DNA of 22,750 nt from PCC-6802 sp031388585 (GCA_031388585.1 JANMRU010000096.1:1-22750); one strand, 5' to 3'; counted from the first letter of the stretch, positions 14,541 through 22,285 are shown. The notes: generated by a model not told the origin, from the letters alone. Translations and numbers: made by a program.

Positions 14541-14924
14541 ATGACAACTGCAAATCAATACACAGTAAATATTCAAAACCGCCAAACTGGTATTACTCAC
14601 CAAGTACAAGTGCGTGGAGATCGCTATATCCTTGAAGCTGCTGAAGAACAAGGTGTAGAAATTCCCTTTGCCTGCCGCAATGGGGCTTGTACCACCTGTG
14701 CGATGCGGGTTAAATCAGGCGAAATCCACCAACCTGAAGCGATCGGCCTATCTACAGACCTCAAACAACAAAACTATGCCTTAGTCTGCGTAGGCTATCC
14801 TTGCTCTGACCTGGAGCTAGAGACACAGGATGAGGATGAAGTTTATCAACTCCAATTTGGCCGCTATTTTGCCAAAAATCAGCGCCGTCGGGTAGTATTT
14901 GGTTTGCCTATAGATCATGATTAG
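14541..14924 (+). CDS. plant-type [2Fe-2S] ferredoxin with C-terminal extension (FdC2/Fed2 type)
   Basis: The 127-residue protein has the [2Fe-2S] ligands Cys45, Cys50, Cys53 and Cys83 in the usual CRNGACTTC...LVC arrangement. It ends in about 25 extra residues after EDEVYQLQFGRYFA, the mark of the FdC2/Fed2 group shared by cyanobacteria and plants. From memory, the Synechocystis member (Fed2) does not serve normal photosynthetic electron transport and is linked to the low-iron response. An extra Cys88 lies near the cluster. The start is ATG 14541; an upstream TTG at 14514 falls inside the inverted-repeat loop and is unlikely. The SNase-like gene follows after 17 nt, so the two are probably co-transcribed. 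Confidence 0.9.
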   Translation: MTTANQYTVNIQNRQTGITHQVQVRGDRYILEAAEEQGVEIPFACRNGACTTCAMRVKSGEIHQPEAIGLSTDLKQQNYALVCVGYPCSDLELETQDEDEVYQLQFGRYFAKNQRRRVVFGLPIDHD

Positions 14925-14941
14925 CAGATCGAGAAATTACC

Positions 14942-15532
14942 ATGAGCAAGCAAGATCGACAGGTTACCAATGTTAAACGTAACTCCAAACGCTATCGGCT
15001 GTGGCTAATTTTGCTATTGCTATTGGCACTGATCAATTTTGGCTTGCAATGGTCTCGCAGTCATCGCCAGTATACCGGTGAAGCCTGGGTCGTGAAACGG
15101 GTGGTCAGCGGTCAAACAATTGAGGCTACCCTAACTAGTGATTCGACGGAAATAGTGCAGCGGGTGAGACTGATTGGTGTTAGCGCTCCTCTGCGCGAAC
15201 AGTCACCTTGGGGAGAACGCGCCCAGCGTCAACTAGATCAGTTGACGGCAAACCAAAAAGTAATGTTAGAGTTCGATATTGAGCGTAAGGATAATTCAGA
15301 TCGGTTATTGGCCTATGTATGGCTAAATAATCGGCTGGTTAATGCCCAACTGATCGAGGAAGGCTATGCTGTGGCTGACTCTTTTCCTCCAAATATCAAG
15401 CATCAAGAAGAGTTTGAGTTAGTACAGCGCAAGGCCAGACTTATGGAAGTTGGCATATGGGACACCCGCAATCCTATGCGCCTTTCCCCTAAAGAGTTTA
15501 GACGGCAATCTAGTCAAGCCAACCCCACCTAG
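14942..15532 (+). CDS. membrane-anchored thermonuclease-like (SNase fold) protein with altered metal site
   Basis: The 196-residue protein has one N-terminal membrane anchor (residues 19-36) after a basic start, then a staphylococcal-nuclease-like OB fold (46-177) that would face the periplasm. Comparing with S. aureus nuclease, Arg35 and Arg87 have counterparts (Arg76 in RVRLIGV, Arg121 in DRLLAYVWL). The calcium ligands and general base do not: Asp21 is replaced by Gln58 (VSGQTIE), Asp40 by Ser81 and Glu43 by Leu84 (VSAPLRE). The SGQ change may be normal for this cyanobacterial subgroup. The protein may be a weak or non-catalytic nucleic-acid-binding relative. It lies 17 nt after the ferredoxin gene and 16 nt before the glycosyltransferase gene, forming a tight cluster whose functional link is unclear. 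Confidence 0.82.
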   Translation: MSKQDRQVTNVKRNSKRYRLWLILLLLLALINFGLQWSRSHRQYTGEAWVVKRVVSGQTIEATLTSDSTEIVQRVRLIGVSAPLREQSPWGERAQRQLDQLTANQKVMLEFDIERKDNSDRLLAYVWLNNRLVNAQLIEEGYAVADSFPPNIKHQEEFELVQRKARLMEVGIWDTRNPMRLSPKEFRRQSSQANPT

Positions 15533-15548
15533 CCTGAAAATTTGCGGT

Positions 15549-16739
15549 ATGAGTTTAAGAATTACCGATTGGGATTCTCTGAGCGATCGGCAGAGTTACC
15601 TATCACTGGTTGTCCCCACCTACAACGAAAGACCCAATATTAGGGCTTTAGTCGAACGGATTAGTCAGATTCTCGATCCTGTTCTAGGTCAAAGCTATGA
15701 ATTGATTGTCGTCGATGATGATAGTCCCGATCGCACTTGGGAGTTGGCGCAGTCTTTATGTGCCGATTATCCGCAATTGCAGGTAGTGAGGCGGCAGCAA
15801 GAACGGGGTTTAGCCACTGCCGTTATCCGAGGTTGGCAAGAGGGACAAGGCCAGATATTGGCAGTAATTGACAGCGACCTCCAACACCCTCCAGAGATAC
15901 TGCTCAAAATGTTAACTGCTATGGATGAAGGAGCAGATTTAGCTGTCGGCAGTCGAAATGTTGAAGGTGGCGGTGTCAGTGATTGGGGGTTTATCAGGCG
16001 CTTTTTATCGCGCGGGGCGCAACTGCTGGGGCTAATTATTTTACCGCGTGTGATTGGGCGTGTTTCTGACCCCATGAGCGGCTACTTTATGGTGCGTCGC
16101 AACGCGATCGCAGGGCGAGATCTCGATCCGATCGGTTATAAGATCCTGATTGAAGTAATAGGTCGCGGGGATATCGACAAAATAACCGAACTTGGATATG
16201 TGTTTCAGGAGAGGCAGGAGGGCGCAAGCAAGGTCACCTGGAAACAATATATAGAGTACATATCGCATTTGTTGCGATTGCGCTTTCGCGGACGAATTGG
16301 GCAATTCAGTCAGCGCTTCAAGATGCCGATCGAGCGGTTTATGCGATTTGGGCTTGTCGGATTGAGTGGTGTGTTTGTAGACATGACGATATTGTACCTA
16401 CTACACGATCCTCAAGCGCTTGGCTTGCCATTAACCCGCAGTAAGATAATTGCTTCTGAAATTGCGATCGTCAATAACTTTCTGTGGAACGATCGCTGGA
16501 CATTTGGAGACATTTCAAGTCAACAGAGCGGCTTGCAGAAGCGAATTAAGCGGTTTATTAAATTTAATCTAGTTTGTCTAATCGGATTGGGATTAAATGT
16601 CGCGATCTTAAATATTCTGGTTAACTATGCTGGGGTAAAAGATTACAGAGTTGCGAATTTGGTGGCGATCGCCATTGTCACGATTTGGAATTTTTGGATC
16701 AACTTAAAACTAAGTTGGCGAGTAACCCAGACCAAGTGA
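15549..16739 (+). CDS. family 2 glycosyltransferase (polyprenyl-phosphate mannose/glucose synthase type) fused to GtrA
   Basis: The 396-residue protein begins with a cytosolic GT-A domain of the dolichol-phosphate-mannose-synthase type: VPTYNE (22-27), VVDDDSPDRTWE (54-65) and the metal-binding DSDLQHPPE (108-116). The second part (about 264-392) is a GtrA domain of four membrane helices with NNFLWNDRWTF. It would load a sugar on a polyprenyl phosphate at the inner face of the membrane and may help flip it. The start is ATG 15549, 16 nt after the SNase-like gene; a longer reading from 15450 would overlap that gene by 83 nt and adds nothing of the family. Two-domain DPMS-GtrA proteins are known in archaea and bacteria. 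The sugar cannot be told. Confidence 0.88.
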   Translation: MSLRITDWDSLSDRQSYLSLVVPTYNERPNIRALVERISQILDPVLGQSYELIVVDDDSPDRTWELAQSLCADYPQLQVVRRQQERGLATAVIRGWQEGQGQILAVIDSDLQHPPEILLKMLTAMDEGADLAVGSRNVEGGGVSDWGFIRRFLSRGAQLLGLIILPRVIGRVSDPMSGYFMVRRNAIAGRDLDPIGYKILIEVIGRGDIDKITELGYVFQERQEGASKVTWKQYIEYISHLLRLRFRGRIGQFSQRFKMPIERFMRFGLVGLSGVFVDMTILYLLHDPQALGLPLTRSKIIASEIAIVNNFLWNDRWTFGDISSQQSGLQKRIKRFIKFNLVCLIGLGLNVAILNILVNYAGVKDYRVANLVAIAIVTIWNFWINLKLSWRVTQTK

Positions 16740-16775
16740 GCCACGGAGGTTTTTATCTATACACACTTCGTGAGC

Positions 16776-16801
16776 GGTGGCAGACCTATAGGCCTGCCAC
16801 C
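16776..16801. terminator. palindromic terminator between convergent genes
   Basis: GGTGGCAG (16776-16783) pairs with CTGCCACC (16794-16801), and the centre CCTATAGG is itself a palindrome. This gives a near-perfect 26-bp palindrome with one mismatch. A T run follows at 16815-16820 on the plus strand. It lies between the 3' ends of the GT2-GtrA gene and the sigma factor gene. It could act on the first, or be a REP-like repeat. Confidence 0.5.
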
Positions 16802-16818
16802 CTACCCGCCCTACTTTT

Positions 16819-17829
16819 TTAGCTCGCAATGTACTCCTGCATTCTGGCTCTACGCTTGCGCAGACTATCCATCGCTTGCCGTTCTAATTGGCGTACCTGC
16901 TCGCGGCTGAGATCCATATGCTTGCTGATGCTAGCAAGAGACATTTCCTGTCCATCTTCTAAGCCATAACGCATCACCATCACCTGACGTTGCTTGGGGG
17001 GCAGCTCAGATAATAATGCGGCAATATCATCGCGCAGAGATTCATTCACAGCAAAGTGCTCTGGTGAATGCCCTTGATCTTCCAAGAGGTCGGCTAGTTC
17101 CGTATCCTGGTTGTCACCTATGCGTAGATCGAGAGATACTGGTTGTCTTGATAGAGAAAGACATTCGCGTACCTGCTCAGTTTTAATATCCAGCGCTTCA
17201 GCGACTTCCGCCGCAGTTGCTACTCTACCTAAAGACTGGGCTAGCTGGCGCTGCGCTTTCTTAATCTTATTTAATTTCTCGGTTATGTGTACTGGGAGTC
17301 TTATGGTACGTGCCTGTTGGGCGATCGCTCGCGTAATGGCTTGACGAATCCACCAGTAGGCATAAGTCGAAAACTTAAACCCCTTAGTGGGATCGAACTT
17401 ATCTACGGCGCGTTCTAAACCCAGTGTTCCCTCTTGTACCAGATCTAACAACTCAAGATTGCGCTTTTGATATTTCTTCGCGACAGAAACCACCAGACGT
17501 AAATTTGCCTCAATCATCTTGCGCTTTGCTTTGGTTCCCTGCCTTAGTATCTCATCTAAGGAGTTAGGACTTATACCTACTGCATCTGCCCACTCTTGTT
17601 TAGTGGGTAGGCGATCGCATTGATCAGACAAATTTTCTTGCACCTCGACCAGTTCCATCAGTTGCTTAACCTGCTTACCAAAGATAATCTCCTCCTCGCT
17701 TGTCAACAGGGGTATCCTGCCTATCTCGTGTAAGTAGGTACGCACCATATCCGCAGATATGCTAGCTTGGCGGCCAGTTTGCCTAACAGTTGTCTTTCCG
17801 GGTGTTTGGGTCAGCTTTTGTTTAGACAT
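16819..17829 (-). CDS. group 2 sigma-70 factor (SigB/C/D/E class)
   Basis: The 336-residue protein contains sigma region 1.2 (about 26-50), region 2 (104-172, with DLVQEGTLGLERAVDKFDP and the promoter-melting FKFSTYAYWWIRQAITRAIA), region 3 (about 185-240) and region 4 (265-330, with the helix-turn-helix in SLASISKHMDLSREQVRQLE). The segment AQQARTIRLPVHITEKLNKIKK is that of cyanobacterial group 2 factors; the primary SigA has a different sequence here. These factors redirect RNA polymerase under carbon, nitrogen, light or stress changes and are not essential. I chose ATG 17829, with GAG 8 nt upstream. A GTG at 17955 would add 42 basic residues with no family similarity that I can see. Which SigB-E type this is cannot be decided by eye. 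Confidence 0.9.
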   Translation of the reverse strand: MSKQKLTQTPGKTTVRQTGRQASISADMVRTYLHEIGRIPLLTSEEEIIFGKQVKQLMELVEVQENLSDQCDRLPTKQEWADAVGISPNSLDEILRQGTKAKRKMIEANLRLVVSVAKKYQKRNLELLDLVQEGTLGLERAVDKFDPTKGFKFSTYAYWWIRQAITRAIAQQARTIRLPVHITEKLNKIKKAQRQLAQSLGRVATAAEVAEALDIKTEQVRECLSLSRQPVSLDLRIGDNQDTELADLLEDQGHSPEHFAVNESLRDDIAALLSELPPKQRQVMVMRYGLEDGQEMSLASISKHMDLSREQVRQLERQAMDSLRKRRARMQEYIAS

Positions 17830-18375
17830 ATTTTTGACTCTTAACTGAACTCCTGATCGGTCTATCTCTAGTTCCAGAAGACTGCGGCAAAATCGATCTT
17901 GCTTTAAGTTTTGTAAACTTGGCAGTTTTTTTGTCAATCTCCACACCGGAATCACTTACGATGGGGGATTAGGTTTTGTCTAGATTTACTTCTGGATTAA
18001 ATATTATTACAGATTTCAATGAAAAGTTAAAGAAGTAATACTCATTAGGTTATGAATTGATTAGATACATTCTCCAAGTATTTCCGCTAAGACTCCTTAT
18101 CTGTAATGAACATTTAAGGGCTGTAGTTGCAGGATAACTTTTCAAATCATTCCTGCAAGTGACGTAGCTCACAATCCTATGTTGCCCAAAAACATATATT
18201 CATGACATCATCCAAACGGATATAAATTTGGCTCTACTAGGCTCTTCAACCTAAAATTTAAGGTTTTGTTAAGGGTTTGGTAACGCGATCGAATCAAGTT
18301 CATTGACAATGTTGATTTACCTGCGCGATCGCAGTAAATTTGATAAACCGATTGGTAGAAATACCTAAATAATGC

Positions 18376-18443
18376 TAATTGGGGTGTGGGGGCTGTGCCT
18401 CTACAAAGGGTTGTAACCCTTCACCCCATACAATCTAAACCTG
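18376..18443 (+). repeat. degenerate family 2-like repeat
   Basis: TAATTGGGGTGTGGGGGCTG and the following ACAAAGGGTTGTAACCC-TTCACCCC follow the interior of the family 2 copies at 6189-6301 and 22327-22440. The TATAGC termini are not recognisable. It is probably an old or truncated copy. Confidence 0.5.
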
Positions 18444-18503
18444 CTTGCTTTTTAAGTTGGCATAATTAACTCACCTTATGTAGAACCAAAAGAAGATCTA
18501 TAT

Positions 18504-18555
18504 TTAAAGGGGTTTGGGGCATAGCCCCAATTGAGGGCACAGCCCTCAAACTCCC
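18504..18555 (+). repeat. core copy of the MITE interior
   Basis: The stretch from TTAAAGGGGTTTGGGGC to CCCTCAAACTCCC matches the reverse complement of the interior of the 7336-7485 element, but lacks about 27 bp of its middle and the TAGGACTTAC ends. It contains two hairpins, GGGGC-ATA-GCCCC and GAGGGC-ACA-GCCCTC, just upstream of the isocitrate dehydrogenase gene. Confidence 0.65.
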
Positions 18556-18608
18556 AACATGATTCTTTCTTGAAATCATTCCACGTAAACTAAATAAATT
18601 GAGGAGAA

Positions 18609-19688
18609 ATGCTTGTGGCATATGCAGTGACTTTGATTAGGGGCGACGGCATTGGGCCAGAAGTAGCGGCAGCAACGCAGACAGTTGTAAATGCGACAGG
18701 TGTAGCAATTGATTGGGAGGTAGTGGATGCAGGTGTGGATGTCATGGAGAAATATGGCACTCCCCTACCCGAACATGTACTGGAATCTATCCGTAAAACT
18801 AAAGTTGCGATTAAAGGCCCAATTACGACACCAGTGGGTTCGGGCTTTCGGTCTGTAAATGTAGCGATTCGTAAAGAGCTGGATCTCTATGCCAATCTCC
18901 GCCCTGCCAAATCGATTCAGGGTGTTAAAAGTGCTTTCAAGGATGTAGATCTGGTAATTGTTAGGGAAAATACGGAAGACTTGTATGCTGGCATTGAGTT
19001 TGAACTGGGTACAGAAGCTCTTGCCAAAGCCCGCAGCTTTCTATCCGAGCTCTCAGGCAAAGTAATTAGAGATGATGCCGCAATTGGGATTAAGCCAATC
19101 TCTGATTTTGGTAGTCGGCGGATTGTTAAGTTTGCCTTTGACTATGCTCGTGCCAATGGACGCAAAAAAGTCACGGCAGTTCACAAAGCCAACATCATGA
19201 AGTTTACTGATGGACTATTCCTGGAAGTAGCTCGGGATGTGGCCAAGGAATATACAGATATTGAGTTCGACGATCGCATCGTCGATAACATGTGTATGCA
19301 GCTCATGCAAAAGCCCGAACTTTACGACGTACTGGTGCTACCCAACCTTTATGGTGACATCGTATCCGATTTATGTGCGGGTATGATTGGTGGCTTGGGT
19401 GTTGCCCCAGGTGGAAATTTTGGTGTAGATATCGCTGTATTTGAGGCAATTCATGGCTCTGCGCCCAAATATGCGGGTCAGAATAAGGTCAATCCCACAG
19501 CCCTGATCTTGTCCGGTGTAATGATGCTGCGTTACCTAGGCGAAACCGATGCCGCCGATCGCCTGCAAAAAGCAGTTGAGGAGATTATCGCTGAGGCTAA
19601 ACAGGTGACCTACGATCTCGCTCCGACTGGTGTGACTGCTGTAGGCACGCAGGAGATGGCAGAGGCGATCGCAGCTAAGCTCAAATAG
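18609..19688 (+). CDS. isocitrate dehydrogenase-like protein of the short (IDH/IPMDH family) type
   Basis: The 359-residue beta-decarboxylating dehydrogenase shows the isocitrate-type substrate site: Ser82 and Asn84 (FRSVNVAIRK), Arg88, Arg98 (ANLRP), Arg119 (VRENTEDLYAGIE), Tyr126, Lys193 (VHKANIMKFTDG), and the metal ligands Asp250 and Asp254 (YGDIVSD). It would oxidise isocitrate to 2-oxoglutarate, linking carbon and nitrogen metabolism. The cofactor loop HGSAPKYAGQNKVNP has Lys287-Tyr288, as in NADP-specific E. coli IDH, where isopropylmalate dehydrogenase and mitochondrial NAD-IDH have Asp-Ile. The specificity is therefore uncertain. At 359 residues it is much shorter than the roughly 475-residue NADP enzyme best known from cyanobacteria. 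GAGGAG (18601-18606) is very close to ATG 18609; the in-frame GTG at 18615 has the better 8-nt spacing. Confidence 0.85.
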   Translation: MLVAYAVTLIRGDGIGPEVAAATQTVVNATGVAIDWEVVDAGVDVMEKYGTPLPEHVLESIRKTKVAIKGPITTPVGSGFRSVNVAIRKELDLYANLRPAKSIQGVKSAFKDVDLVIVRENTEDLYAGIEFELGTEALAKARSFLSELSGKVIRDDAAIGIKPISDFGSRRIVKFAFDYARANGRKKVTAVHKANIMKFTDGLFLEVARDVAKEYTDIEFDDRIVDNMCMQLMQKPELYDVLVLPNLYGDIVSDLCAGMIGGLGVAPGGNFGVDIAVFEAIHGSAPKYAGQNKVNPTALILSGVMMLRYLGETDAADRLQKAVEEIIAEAKQVTYDLAPTGVTAVGTQEMAEAIAAKLK

Positions 19689-19746
19689 AGAAACTGAGCA
19701 AAGAAACGCTGAAATAGCAGCGATCGCGATCGCACAACTACTGTGA

Positions 19747-19770
19747 CTCAGGGGAACCCATTTCCCTGAG
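19747..19770 (+). terminator. hairpin downstream of the isocitrate dehydrogenase gene
   Basis: CTCAGGG (19747-19753) and CCCTGAG (19764-19770) form a 7-bp stem with a 10-nt loop, 58 nt after the stop codon. Only a short ATTTC follows and not a proper T run, so termination is plausible but unproven. Confidence 0.4.
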
Positions 19771-19811
19771 ATTTCGACGATCATAAATATAGCTATCTTT
19801 GAAATGGGATA

Positions 19812-19833
19812 GGGCAGACACTCTGGTCTGCCC
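19812..19833. repeat. GGGCAGAC/GTCTGCCC hairpin, REP-like
   Basis: A perfect 8-bp stem with a 6-nt loop (ACTCTG) lies between the isocitrate dehydrogenase and DUF928 genes. Its stem sequence resembles the GGTGGCAGACC palindrome at 16776-16801, which suggests a shared small palindromic repeat. It could also end transcription from the left. Confidence 0.5.
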
Positions 19834-19893
19834 CGTACAGTAACTATTTGCAAACGCTACATCACTCAGAATATCAATATTGAAGGTGCAGCC

Positions 19894-20754
19894 ATGTCTA
19901 CTCATAGCTATCAGTTTAAATATTACCGTTCTGTTATTGCGATCGGAGCAGTCTGTTTAGCCGCAACACTTTTAACCCTGGCTACAGATATGTCTGCCAC
20001 CGCCCAAAATCGTCGCGCTAAATCTAAATATGGCTTAGGGACTCTACCAGTTGCGGCTCGGACTGGTGGTGGGATTCGTACACCCAAGGAATTGCCACGG
20101 GTAATATTGCTCGCCCCTCAAGATGGTGGTATCACCCTTTCGGAACGACCTACTTTCTACTGGTATGTTGCCCCTAAATCTGGTGATAGAGATTTCATTC
20201 CGTTTCGAACCGCTTTCAAGTTAGACGATCCAATCGCTAGTAGTAATGTCAAAACTTTTGAGATCAAGCGTGACGGTACAAAGATAGGACTATACAGCTT
20301 GACCCTCCCCCCAACCGCCCCAGCGATGGAAATTGGGAAAGATCTAGAATTGATGGTGCAAGATAAAACCAATGCATTATCTTCACAAAAAGTGGTGGTG
20401 CGCTTGAAGAAAAATGAGGCGGCGATCGCCGAACTTAATAAAGCTAAAACTAGTTTAGATAAAGCCAGAATCTACGAGCGGCATGGGTATTGGTATGATG
20501 CCTTGCACTCATATACTCTGTGGATAGAAGGTAATCCGAACGATATTACTGCACGGCGTGAAAGAGCCAATATGATAGAGGTAGGGTTAAAAGATAATTG
20601 TGACTTTCGCGAAATCAAAGCTGGAGTTCCCGATAAGTGCGACTTTCATGAGGATGGCCAACCCAATCTTAAACTTTTAGGCGAACTACAGAGTAAAATC
20701 GACGGTACGGCAGCAGTAGACCTCGCGTCTTTCCCGCCAGAAATCAAACGCTAA
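19894..20754 (+). CDS. secreted DUF928 family protein
   Basis: The 286-residue protein has a signal peptide (hydrophobic stretch about 13-31, cleavage near SATAQ-N at 38) and a DUF928 domain, known almost only from cyanobacteria. The domain is marked by LPRVILLAPQDGGITLSERPTFYWYV (about residues 67-92) followed by a beta-rich region to about 170. The C-terminal part (LDKARIYERHGYWYDALHSYTLWIEGNPND) looks like one TPR-type hairpin. The function is unknown; it probably acts in the periplasm. The ATG has GAAGG about 10 nt upstream. It is followed after 39 nt by the glycine-zipper gene on the same strand. Confidence 0.83.
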   Translation: MSTHSYQFKYYRSVIAIGAVCLAATLLTLATDMSATAQNRRAKSKYGLGTLPVAARTGGGIRTPKELPRVILLAPQDGGITLSERPTFYWYVAPKSGDRDFIPFRTAFKLDDPIASSNVKTFEIKRDGTKIGLYSLTLPPTAPAMEIGKDLELMVQDKTNALSSQKVVVRLKKNEAAIAELNKAKTSLDKARIYERHGYWYDALHSYTLWIEGNPNDITARRERANMIEVGLKDNCDFREIKAGVPDKCDFHEDGQPNLKLLGELQSKIDGTAAVDLASFPPEIKR

Positions 20755-20793
20755 CATTATGCAATAACTCAATAGGATTCTTGAGGCAACGAT

Positions 20794-21120
20794 ATGTCGG
20801 ACAAATCAGATAACTTCTTTGGTGGATTTATCTTAGGCGCGATCGCCGGTGGTGTGGTCGGAGCGCTGATTGCCTCAAAGCTGAATGACTCTGCTACTCA
20901 AACAGATCTTGAAAGCGATCTCATACTTGATGATGAGGAAAACCTCCTCGACCAGGAACCAGGCGAACTAGCTCGGCGCGGTCTTGAGCAAAAAATTGCC
21001 CAATTGAATGCAGCGATCGATGCTGTCAGCAATGAGTTATCGATTTCTACAGGTAATGGCCGCAAAAAGGCTGCGGTCGATTCTAACTTCAACCTAGATC
21101 GCGATGACGAAAGCCTGTAA
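20794..21120 (+). CDS. small glycine-zipper (YtxH-like) membrane protein
   Basis: The 108-residue protein has one glycine-rich hydrophobic segment at the N-terminus (FFGGFILGAIAGGVVGALIA, residues 8-27), typical of YtxH or general-stress glycine-zipper proteins. An acidic, Leu/Glu-rich region and a short helix follow (QKIAQLNAAIDAVSNELS). A single membrane pass with a cytosolic tail is likely. Similar small proteins are common in cyanobacteria; the role is unknown. The ATG lies 39 nt after the DUF928 gene. Confidence 0.75.
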   Translation: MSDKSDNFFGGFILGAIAGGVVGALIASKLNDSATQTDLESDLILDDEENLLDQEPGELARRGLEQKIAQLNAAIDAVSNELSISTGNGRKKAAVDSNFNLDRDDESL

Positions 21121-21185
21121 AGTTTGTAGAATATACGCAGTCGCAAGTCTAAGCTAAAGAAAAATAACATCTTGAAGATTAAATT

Positions 21186-21464
21186 ATGAATATAGTTCTT
21201 AGCACCGTCCTATCTTTTATCAGCATCTATTTGCTACTGTTGTTCATTCGCGTTATTTTAACTTGGTTCCCTAATATCAACTGGTACAACCAACCGTTTG
21301 CGGCGCTCAGTCAGGTAACCGATCCCTACCTCAACCTGTTTCGCTCGATTATCCCACCGCTCGGCGGGATGGACTTTTCACCCATGCTAGCGTTCCTCGT
21401 ACTCACCATTCTGCAAAGGGCGATCGCTAGTGCCATATCCCCTAACGCCGGATCTTTTCTCTAG
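21186..21464 (+). CDS. YggT family membrane protein
   Basis: The 92-residue protein has two hydrophobic segments (about 3-26 and 65-86) and the family core LFIRVILTWFPNINWYNQP followed by TDPYLNLFRSIIPPLGGMDFSPMLAFLVL. YggT proteins are linked to osmotic tolerance in E. coli and to chloroplast and thylakoid protein distribution or nucleoid partition in photosynthetic organisms (the YlmG group). The length is normal. The fabI start codon follows 13 nt after its stop codon, so the two are likely one transcript. Confidence 0.9.
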   Translation: MNIVLSTVLSFISIYLLLLFIRVILTWFPNINWYNQPFAALSQVTDPYLNLFRSIIPPLGGMDFSPMLAFLVLTILQRAIASAISPNAGSFL

Positions 21465-21477
21465 GATTTAGTATTTA

Positions 21478-22263
21478 ATGAGCAATTTGTTGAATTTAAG
21501 TGGCAAAACCGCCTTAGTAACTGGTATTGCCAATAATCGTTCGATCGCTTGGGGTATTGCCCAACAATTACATGCAGCCGGTGCAAAGCTAGCTATTACC
21601 TACTTGCCGGACGATCGCGATCGCAACAAGACTAAGGTTGCAGAACTTGTCGAGCCTTTGTCTCCAGCGTTATACCTGCCCTGTGATGTGCAGAATGATG
21701 CTCAGGTAGATGAACTATTTGCCACGATCGGACGATCTTTTGAGCAGCTAGATATCGTGATTCACTGTCTGGCATTTGCGAATAAAGACGATCTCTCTGG
21801 TGAGTTTAATAATATTTCTCGTGATGGCTTTAAATTAGCATTAGATGTCAGCGCCTACTCGCTAATTCAGCTCTGTCGTGGAGCCAAGCCTTTAATGAAA
21901 GACGGCGGTAGCATAATTACACTTACCTATATTGGTGGTGTGAAAGTAGTACCGAACTACAACGTGATGGGCATTGCCAAAGCCGCCCTGGAGATGAACG
22001 TGCGTTACCTTGCTGCCGACCTCGGCCCTGCAAATATTCGCGTTAATGGTATTTCCGCTGGCCCAATTCGGACGCTAGCTTCAGCCGCGATCGGTGATAT
22101 TCACAAGATGTTACACCACGTCGAAGAAGCTTCGCCGCTACGTCGCCTAGTCAGCCAAACCGAAGTGGGTAATGTTGCAGCGTTTCTGGCTAGCGATCTC
22201 TCCAGCGCCATTACGGGTCAGATTCTCTATGCTGATTGTGGTTACGAAATTATGGGTGCTTAG
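21478..22263 (+). CDS. fabI: enoyl-[acyl-carrier-protein] reductase (NADH)
   Basis: The 261-residue short-chain dehydrogenase reduces trans-2-enoyl-ACP in the last step of each fatty acid elongation cycle. The N-terminal nucleotide site is VTGIANNRSIAWGIA (14-28), the atypical SDR form of FabI. The catalytic residues are Tyr151 (LTYIGG) and Tyr161-X6-Lys168 (YNVMGIAK). The C-terminus ends with the usual GQILYADCGYEIMG. Length and motifs are standard. It follows yggT by 13 nt and is followed by a clear terminator. ATG 21478 has a weak AGGA 11 nt upstream. Confidence 0.96.
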   Translation: MSNLLNLSGKTALVTGIANNRSIAWGIAQQLHAAGAKLAITYLPDDRDRNKTKVAELVEPLSPALYLPCDVQNDAQVDELFATIGRSFEQLDIVIHCLAFANKDDLSGEFNNISRDGFKLALDVSAYSLIQLCRGAKPLMKDGGSIITLTYIGGVKVVPNYNVMGIAKAALEMNVRYLAADLGPANIRVNGISAGPIRTLASAAIGDIHKMLHHVEEASPLRRLVSQTEVGNVAAFLASDLSSAITGQILYADCGYEIMGA

Positions 22264-22285
22264 AAAAATAGAAAGTTTAGTCATA

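Larger units (their letters stand above)
17956..18608. other. 650-bp intergenic region between sigma factor and isocitrate dehydrogenase genes
   Basis: There is no credible gene. It must hold the divergent promoters of the two flanking genes, but none is clear enough to place. No GTA-N8-TAC (NtcA) site was found. It holds a degenerate family 2 repeat (18376-18443), a core copy of the MITE interior (18504-18555), and a PHO-box-like pair on the minus strand: CTTAACAA and CTTAAATT, 11 bp apart, at about 18252-18270. Confidence 0.6.

Noticed and set aside
15450..15548. Longer N-terminus of the GT2-GtrA protein from 15450
   Set aside because: It would overlap the SNase-like gene in another frame; ATG 15549 fits the family start.
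17830..17955. Longer N-terminus of the sigma factor from GTG 17955
   Set aside because: The extra residues are basic and show no sigma-family likeness; ATG 17829 has a nearby GAG site. It cannot be fully excluded.
17956..18608. An NtcA site (GTA-N8-TAC) for the isocitrate dehydrogenase gene
   Set aside because: Searched by eye because cyanobacterial icd genes are often NtcA targets; no correctly spaced site was found.
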